A stretch of 19,499 bases of DNA from Dehalococcoidia bacterium UBA3254 (GTDB lineage: Bacteria > Chloroflexota > Dehalococcoidia > Dehalococcoidales > UBA3254), in the NCBI GenBank assembly GCA_002362735.1, contig DEUU01000223.1:1-19499 (forward strand), given 5' to 3'. Position 1 is the first letter of the stretch. The number at the start of each line of letters is the position of its first letter. The notes beneath the pieces were generated by a model. That model saw only the letters and a program-made list of their open reading frames with translations. It was not told the DNA's origin and ran no database searches. The translations under genes and the position numbers were made by a program. Shown in pieces: positions 15,545 through 19,499 of the stretch.

Positions 15545-15587
15545 GTGATTATAAGTCGATTTTTAACCCCGGGGGTTGCGGTGGTTC

Positions 15588-16829
15588 ATGGGAAACTTGA
15601 AATTAGCCTTGTTTTTAGCCTATAAGTCCATTATTAAAGGAAACCGCTGGACACTGATTCTGATCATATTGGTAATGTCCCTTAGTTTTGCCAATCTGGT
15701 GCTTATCCCTTCCATTATGTCCGGAGTAACGGACGCGCTTAATCAACAACAAATCGACACCCTCTATGGTAACATCGTCATAGATCCGCCCAGCAATGAA
15801 TACTATCTGAACAATGCCAGCCAGATTGAAAACAAAGTAGCATCCGCACCTGGAGTAACTGGCGTCGCCCCTCATCTCGAAAGTACGGCTCTTTTTGAAT
15901 ACAAGTGGCAATCGATTAATTCTCCAAAGGAAAAAGGACAAAGTGGTAACTGGAAGGTCGTGGGTATTGACCCTCAAAAAGAGGTCAGTGTAACCACTAT
16001 CCATGAAAGCCTTATCTCGGGAAGCTATTTAGCGCCGGGGGATCGGAACCAGATTGTCCTCGGAGTAGAGATCGCAGGGGGTAGCCGGGCTGATAACAAG
16101 TCTTTCCTGACTCTGGGTGGAGTCAATGTGGGAGACAGGATCAGATTAACCTATTCTAATGGAACACATCGCGAATATACTGTAAAGGGGATATTTAAAG
16201 CCCGTGAAGCCCAGGCCAATAATATGGCCTATGTTACTACCAGTGAAATGACTTCAGTATTGGGCTCTGCGGTAAGTAGTAACAGCGTCAGCCGAATTTT
16301 AATCCGTATTCAGCCGGATGTCAGTGATACATCCGTAATTACCGAATTAAGAATGTTAGGAATTAAGGGGCAGATCAGGAACTGGGCTGACTATGGCGGG
16401 GGTGTGGGAGGAATCGTTTCCAGTTTCGGGGTCATTACTTCATTAATCGGCGGCATTGGTCTTGCGGTCGCCGGCGTAGTCATGTTTATTATGATTTATA
16501 TCAATGTAGGACATCGGAAAAGGCAGATCGGGATCCTGCGAGCGATCGGCATTAACCGCGAGGTGGTCTTAACCTCTTATCTGATCCAGGCCTTACTCTA
16601 TGCTGTACTGGGAGTAATATTCGGGGGATTGATTTTAGGCTACGTCATCAAGCCTTATTTTGATGGCCATCCCATCGATCTCCCCATTGGACTGGTCAGC
16701 CTGACGATTGATATGTCCACTATCAGAAACGGCATTATCGGGTTATTGATCGCAGCCATATTAGCCGGCATCATTCCTGTCCTTAACATTACCCGCGAAA
16801 GTATTATCAATGCTATATGGGGGAATTAA
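15588..16829 (+). CDS. FtsX/MacB-type ABC transporter permease
   Basis: This 413-aa protein has the usual layout of FtsX-like permeases of the LolC/MacB group: one N-terminal helix (about 22-42), a large extracytoplasmic domain (about 43-270) and three C-terminal helices. The segment RQIGILRAIGINREVV after the second helix is the typical coupling region that touches the ATPase. Such systems act as mechanotransmitters or exporters of lipids, peptides or drugs; the substrate here is unknown. ATG at 15588 is used, though only a weak GGTGG lies just upstream; an in-frame TTG at 15576 cannot be excluded. Its ATPase follows 40 bases downstream. No periplasmic adaptor (MacA-type) gene is present. 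Confidence 0.9.
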   Translation: MGNLKLALFLAYKSIIKGNRWTLILIILVMSLSFANLVLIPSIMSGVTDALNQQQIDTLYGNIVIDPPSNEYYLNNASQIENKVASAPGVTGVAPHLESTALFEYKWQSINSPKEKGQSGNWKVVGIDPQKEVSVTTIHESLISGSYLAPGDRNQIVLGVEIAGGSRADNKSFLTLGGVNVGDRIRLTYSNGTHREYTVKGIFKAREAQANNMAYVTTSEMTSVLGSAVSSNSVSRILIRIQPDVSDTSVITELRMLGIKGQIRNWADYGGGVGGIVSSFGVITSLIGGIGLAVAGVVMFIMIYINVGHRKRQIGILRAIGINREVVLTSYLIQALLYAVLGVIFGGLILGYVIKPYFDGHPIDLPIGLVSLTIDMSTIRNGIIGLLIAAILAGIIPVLNITRESIINAIWGN

Positions 16830-16858
16830 ACTCAACCGTCAAACGGCAGTTTATTTTT
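16828..16858 (+). terminator. Possible intercistronic hairpin between permease and ATPase
   Basis: AAACT...CCGT (16828-16839) can pair with ACGG...AGTTT (16843-16852), with a three-versus-one-base internal loop, followed by ATTTTTAA. It overlaps the permease stop codon. It could partly end transcription or protect the upstream mRNA; the stem is weak. Confidence 0.4.
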
Positions 16859-16869
16859 AAACTTGTTCC

Positions 16870-17535
16870 ATGATAAAAGCGAATAACTTACAAAAAATAT
16901 ACGGCAAAGGTCACACTGCCACGCATGCCTTGAAAGGAATCTCGTTGCAGATCAATTCCGGCGAGTTTGTGGCCGTTATGGGGAGGAGTGGTTCCGGGAA
17001 ATCTACACTGCTGCATCTTCTTGGGCTGCTGGATAACCCTACCAGCGGAGAAATTTATATAGATAACCAGAATGTATTGAAGCTTTCTTCCGAGCAGCAG
17101 GCACAGTTCCGGTTGAGCCAGCTTGGATATGTTTTCCAGGAGTTTTCTCTGATTTCTGAAATGACTGTTCTGGAGAATGTTTATATACCCGCTGTCTGCC
17201 TCGCCAGAGAAAATCATTTCCGTCAGCGAGCCAAAGGTATTCTTGAGACAGTGGGACTGGGAGACAGACTGACCCATTATCCTAACGAAGTTTCCGGGGG
17301 AGAACAGCAAAGGGCAGCCATTGCCCGAGCATTGATCAACCAGCCGAAGATTCTCTTTGCAGATGAACCTACCGCCAGCCTGGATATCTCCTCTGCAAAA
17401 GTTGTTCTGGAGCTTTTTAAAAAGCTGAATCGCGAAACGGGACAAACAATTGTGATGGTAACTCATGAACCCGAAGATAAAAGCTATGTTGACCGCGTCA
17501 TCTGGCTAAAAGACGGGCTAATCGAGAATTCTTAG
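16870..17535 (+). CDS. ABC transporter ATP-binding protein (MacB/LolD type)
   Basis: This 221-aa protein is a complete ATPase of the LolD/MacB/FtsE group and partners the permease just upstream. Visible motifs are Walker A GRSGSGKST (38-46), Q-loop Gln90, signature VSGGEQQR (141-148), Walker B ILFADEP (161-167) with DEPTASLD, and switch His199 (VTHEPE). The protein is cytoplasmic. The ATG at 16870 has no recognisable Shine-Dalgarno, although there is no better in-frame start; the next Met (in VMGRSGSG) would remove the N-terminal strands. A hairpin sits in the 40-base gap between the two genes. Confidence 0.95.
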   Translation: MIKANNLQKIYGKGHTATHALKGISLQINSGEFVAVMGRSGSGKSTLLHLLGLLDNPTSGEIYIDNQNVLKLSSEQQAQFRLSQLGYVFQEFSLISEMTVLENVYIPAVCLARENHFRQRAKGILETVGLGDRLTHYPNEVSGGEQQRAAIARALINQPKILFADEPTASLDISSAKVVLELFKKLNRETGQTIVMVTHEPEDKSYVDRVIWLKDGLIENS

Positions 17536-17671
17536 CCGCGAGTTCTGGCTGAAACACACGTAATCCTGCGCCTTTCTATCCGCCAACACTGGCTGCATCT
17601 TTCCATCTGGACTTGCGCTAATTCACTCCAGACTTCACCAACACCAGTCATTAGCTTCATCTGAAGTCAAG

Positions 17672-17700
17672 TTGACCTGCGTGATGGCTTGTAGTATGAT
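17672..17700 (+). promoter_or_regulatory. Promoter of hppA
   Basis: TTGACC (17672-17677, five of six consensus bases) and TATGAT (17695-17700, five of six) are exactly 17 bases apart. Transcription would begin near 17707, at the left arm of the inverted repeat at 17704-17744. Confidence 0.7.
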
Positions 17701-17703
17701 AAT

Positions 17704-17744
17704 GACTGAAAAATTAGGGGCTTTCTTTTACCAGCTTTTCAGTC
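17704..17744 (+). repeat. Inverted repeat at the predicted 5' end of the hppA transcript
   Basis: GACTGAAAA (17704-17712) and TTTTCAGTC (17736-17744) are perfect 9-base inverted arms separated by 23 bases. No T-run follows. Depending on the exact start site it would form a stem at the 5' end of the hppA mRNA, or act as a DNA operator overlapping the start site. Confidence 0.5.
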
Positions 17745-17848
17745 TAATATCCATTTAGCGGACGTAACCATATGGGGTGTTTTGTGTGTTAAAGAGTTAA
17801 CTGCTAACCAAAGTCAATAAAAGTAATAAGGAGGTTCGAAAAGGAAAA

Positions 17849-19499
17849 ATGCCTGGAATTTTTTGGGTGGTGCCGGCGGCGGCGGTTGTGACAGTCATCT
17901 TTGCTATATGGCTGATTATCACAACATTAAGACGCAGTCCAGGGACGCCAGAAATGCAAAAAGTTGGCGATATGATCTATGAAGGTGCCTGGGCGTTCTT
18001 GAAGCGTCAATATAGTACCATCGGTATGATTTCCATCGTAGTAGCTATTATCATCGCGGTAATTGTGGGTGTTCTCCATGGAGAGAAAGGCATCCCTGAC
18101 ATGACGCCGTTCGGATTCGCATGGAGAACTGGCGTGGCCTTCCTGATAGGCGCTATTTGTTCCGGTGTAGCCGGGTTTATCGGCATGATCATTGCCGTGA
18201 AATCAAACTGCCGCTGCGCCGCTGCTTCCCAAAAGAGTTTGAACGAGGCAGTCCAGGTCGCCCTGCGCGGTGCCGCTGTTCCCGGTTTTCTGATTGTCGC
18301 ACTCAGCCTGATCGGGGTGACCGTCATCTTCTTCGCTTACGGGGGCGCTTCGAATCCGGGGGTGGCGCCCAATCTGATCCTCGGTTTTGGTTTTGGCGCC
18401 AGCTTCGTAGCTCTTTTTGCCCAACTTGGCGGCGGTATTTATACCAAGGCCGCTGACATGGGCGCTGACCTGGTAGGTAAAGTGGAAGCCGGAATCCCGG
18501 AAGACGACCCCCGCAATGCGGCAGTAATTGCCGATCTCGTGGGAGACAACGTGGGTGATTGCGCCGGCCGCGGAGCCGACCTGTTTGAGTCTACTGCTGC
18601 CGAAAACATCGGGGCCATGATTCTGGGTATCGCAATCTATGTCGCTACTAACAACATAGCCTGGATACTCTTCCCTCTGGTCGTCCGTTCCTTTGGCCTT
18701 ATCGCCTGCATTGTCGGTATTATGTCTGTTAAAATTCGAGGCGATGAGAATCCCATGAATGCCTTAAACCGCGGTTATTTCGTATCCGTAATTCTTAGTT
18801 TGGTCTTTATGTTCTTGACCGTCGGTCTGATGCTGAATGGCGCCCCCAATGGCTGGCTCTGGCTCGCCGGCGCGGGTTCAATCGGCATCATTGCCAGCAT
18901 CGTGGTTGTCTATGTAACCCAGTATTACACTGAAGGCCGCTATCGACCGGTCAAGTCCATCGTAGAAGCCTCCAGAACTGGTCCCGCTACCAATATAGTT
19001 ACCGGTGTCTCGGTGGGTTTTGAAAGCACTTTTCTAACCGCTATCATTATCAGTGTAGCTCTACTCTCATCCTATTTCCTGGGTGAACAAAGTGGAGTGG
19101 TTGGAGCGGGTGCCTTCGGTACCGCCATCGCCACCATGGGTATGCTCATGACCTGCTCTTATGTGTTAACCGAGGATACCTTTGGTCCCATTACGGATAA
19201 CGCTAATGGCGTTAATGAGTTTGCACATTCCGGTCCTGAAGTCAGAAGAATTACGGACAGACTGGATGCAGTGGGCAACACTACCAAAGCCCTGACCAAA
19301 GGTTACGCCATGGTCTCCGCCGGTCTGGCCGCTTTCCTGCTGTTCCAGGCTTACATGGAGAGAGTGACGTTGTTCCGCGGTACACCGTTTACCGTAGTTG
19401 ATCTGGCTCGCGTGGATGTCTTCGTCGGTGCCCTGCTAGCCGCTATGCTGGTCTACTTCTTCTGCTCGCTAGCGATTCGCGCCGTCAGCAAGACTGCCA
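17849..19499 (+). CDS. hppA: Membrane-bound proton-pumping pyrophosphatase, 3' end beyond window
   Basis: About 550 residues are present and the frame is open to the right edge; the family is usually about 660-720 residues. The enzyme hydrolyses pyrophosphate to pump ions across the membrane. Diagnostic motifs are intact: EAGIPEDDPRN (213-223), DLVGDNVGDCAG...ADLFES (229-248), TEDTFGPITDNANG and DAVGNTTKALTKG. Lys480 and Thr483 in that last motif correspond to the Lys/Thr pair of potassium-independent H+-pyrophosphatases; potassium-dependent forms have Ala there and Gly or Ala three residues later. Many transmembrane helices are visible. ATG at 17849 is preceded by AAGGAGG 14 bases away and a second AAGGA closer. 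A strong promoter and a leader of about 140 bases lie upstream. Confidence 0.95.
   Translation, partial: MPGIFWVVPAAAVVTVIFAIWLIITTLRRSPGTPEMQKVGDMIYEGAWAFLKRQYSTIGMISIVVAIIIAVIVGVLHGEKGIPDMTPFGFAWRTGVAFLIGAICSGVAGFIGMIIAVKSNCRCAAASQKSLNEAVQVALRGAAVPGFLIVALSLIGVTVIFFAYGGASNPGVAPNLILGFGFGASFVALFAQLGGGIYTKAADMGADLVGKVEAGIPEDDPRNAAVIADLVGDNVGDCAGRGADLFESTAAENIGAMILGIAIYVATNNIAWILFPLVVRSFGLIACIVGIMSVKIRGDENPMNALNRGYFVSVILSLVFMFLTVGLMLNGAPNGWLWLAGAGSIGIIASIVVVYVTQYYTEGRYRPVKSIVEASRTGPATNIVTGVSVGFESTFLTAIIISVALLSSYFLGEQSGVVGAGAFGTAIATMGMLMTCSYVLTEDTFGPITDNANGVNEFAHSGPEVRRITDRLDAVGNTTKALTKGYAMVSAGLAAFLLFQAYMERVTLFRGTPFTVVDLARVDVFVGALLAAMLVYFFCSLAIRAVSKTA

Larger units (their letters stand above)
17536..17848. 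other. Intergenic region and leader upstream of hppA
   Basis: The 313 bases hold the hppA promoter (17672-17700) and a leader of about 140 bases with an inverted repeat. The first 130 bases show nothing recognisable on either strand apart from a 42-codon minus-strand open frame (17532-17660) without a known motif, which I do not call. No T-rich terminator was found for the ATPase gene. Confidence 0.55.

Noticed and set aside
17532..17660. 42-codon minus-strand open frame in the gap before hppA
   Set aside because: No Shine-Dalgarno, no known motif, and its stop overlaps the ATPase stop; likely chance.

Overview
The window looks like chromosomal DNA from an anaerobic bacterium of moderate GC. 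Gene content best fits the Chloroflexota, perhaps Dehalococcoidia-like: an RRM/RGG RNA-binding protein, a compact homocitrate-synthase-type enzyme, an acetylene-hydratase-like molybdopterin oxidoreductase with a two-cluster ferredoxin, a membrane pyrophosphatase and several TTG start candidates. This is inference from gene content; there is no rRNA or other phylogenetic marker. I saw no tRNA, rRNA, CRISPR array, insertion sequence or prophage gene.

Layout. (1) 1-1247: the 5' part of a PRC-barrel gene (minus, cut by the window edge) diverges across an AT-rich palindrome from a YihY/BrkB membrane protein (plus). (2) 1216-3856 (minus): a UbiB/ABC1-family atypical kinase followed 26 nt later by a stand-alone LigD-type primase-polymerase, whose 3' end overlaps the BrkB gene. 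(3) 4214-6629 (plus): a membrane HD-GYP c-di-GMP phosphodiesterase with a TTG start, then a small RRM RNA-binding protein ending at a strong terminator. (4) 6707-10582 (minus): a 1070-aa surface protein (signal peptide, seven IPT/TIG-like repeats, FN3-like module, one membrane helix, unrecognised cytoplasmic domain), and upstream a small Lys/Ala-rich protein with a desulforedoxin-like CxxC...CC module. (5) 10684-12604 (minus): a homocitrate-synthase/Re-citrate-synthase-like enzyme and a SAM methyltransferase, probably one operon. (6) 12759-15337 (minus): a molybdopterin oxidoreductase and its ferredoxin subunit. (7) 15588-17535 (plus): an FtsX/MacB-type permease and its ATPase, diverging from the oxidoreductase operon across a 37-bp near-perfect dyad. 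(8) 17849-19499 (plus): hppA, the proton-pumping pyrophosphatase, running off the right edge.

How the genes fit together. Most are housekeeping or energy genes suited to anaerobic life: a pyrophosphate-driven ion pump, a cytoplasmic Mo/W enzyme with a ferredoxin partner, and a possible entry into 2-oxoacid or citrate synthesis. The least explained parts are the surface protein with its unknown cytoplasmic domain, the basic-tail/CxxC-CC protein, the oxidoreductase whose N-terminal Fe-S motif lacks a canonical cysteine, and the dyad between the oxidoreductase and ABC operons. I found no clearly new multi-gene defence or mobile system.
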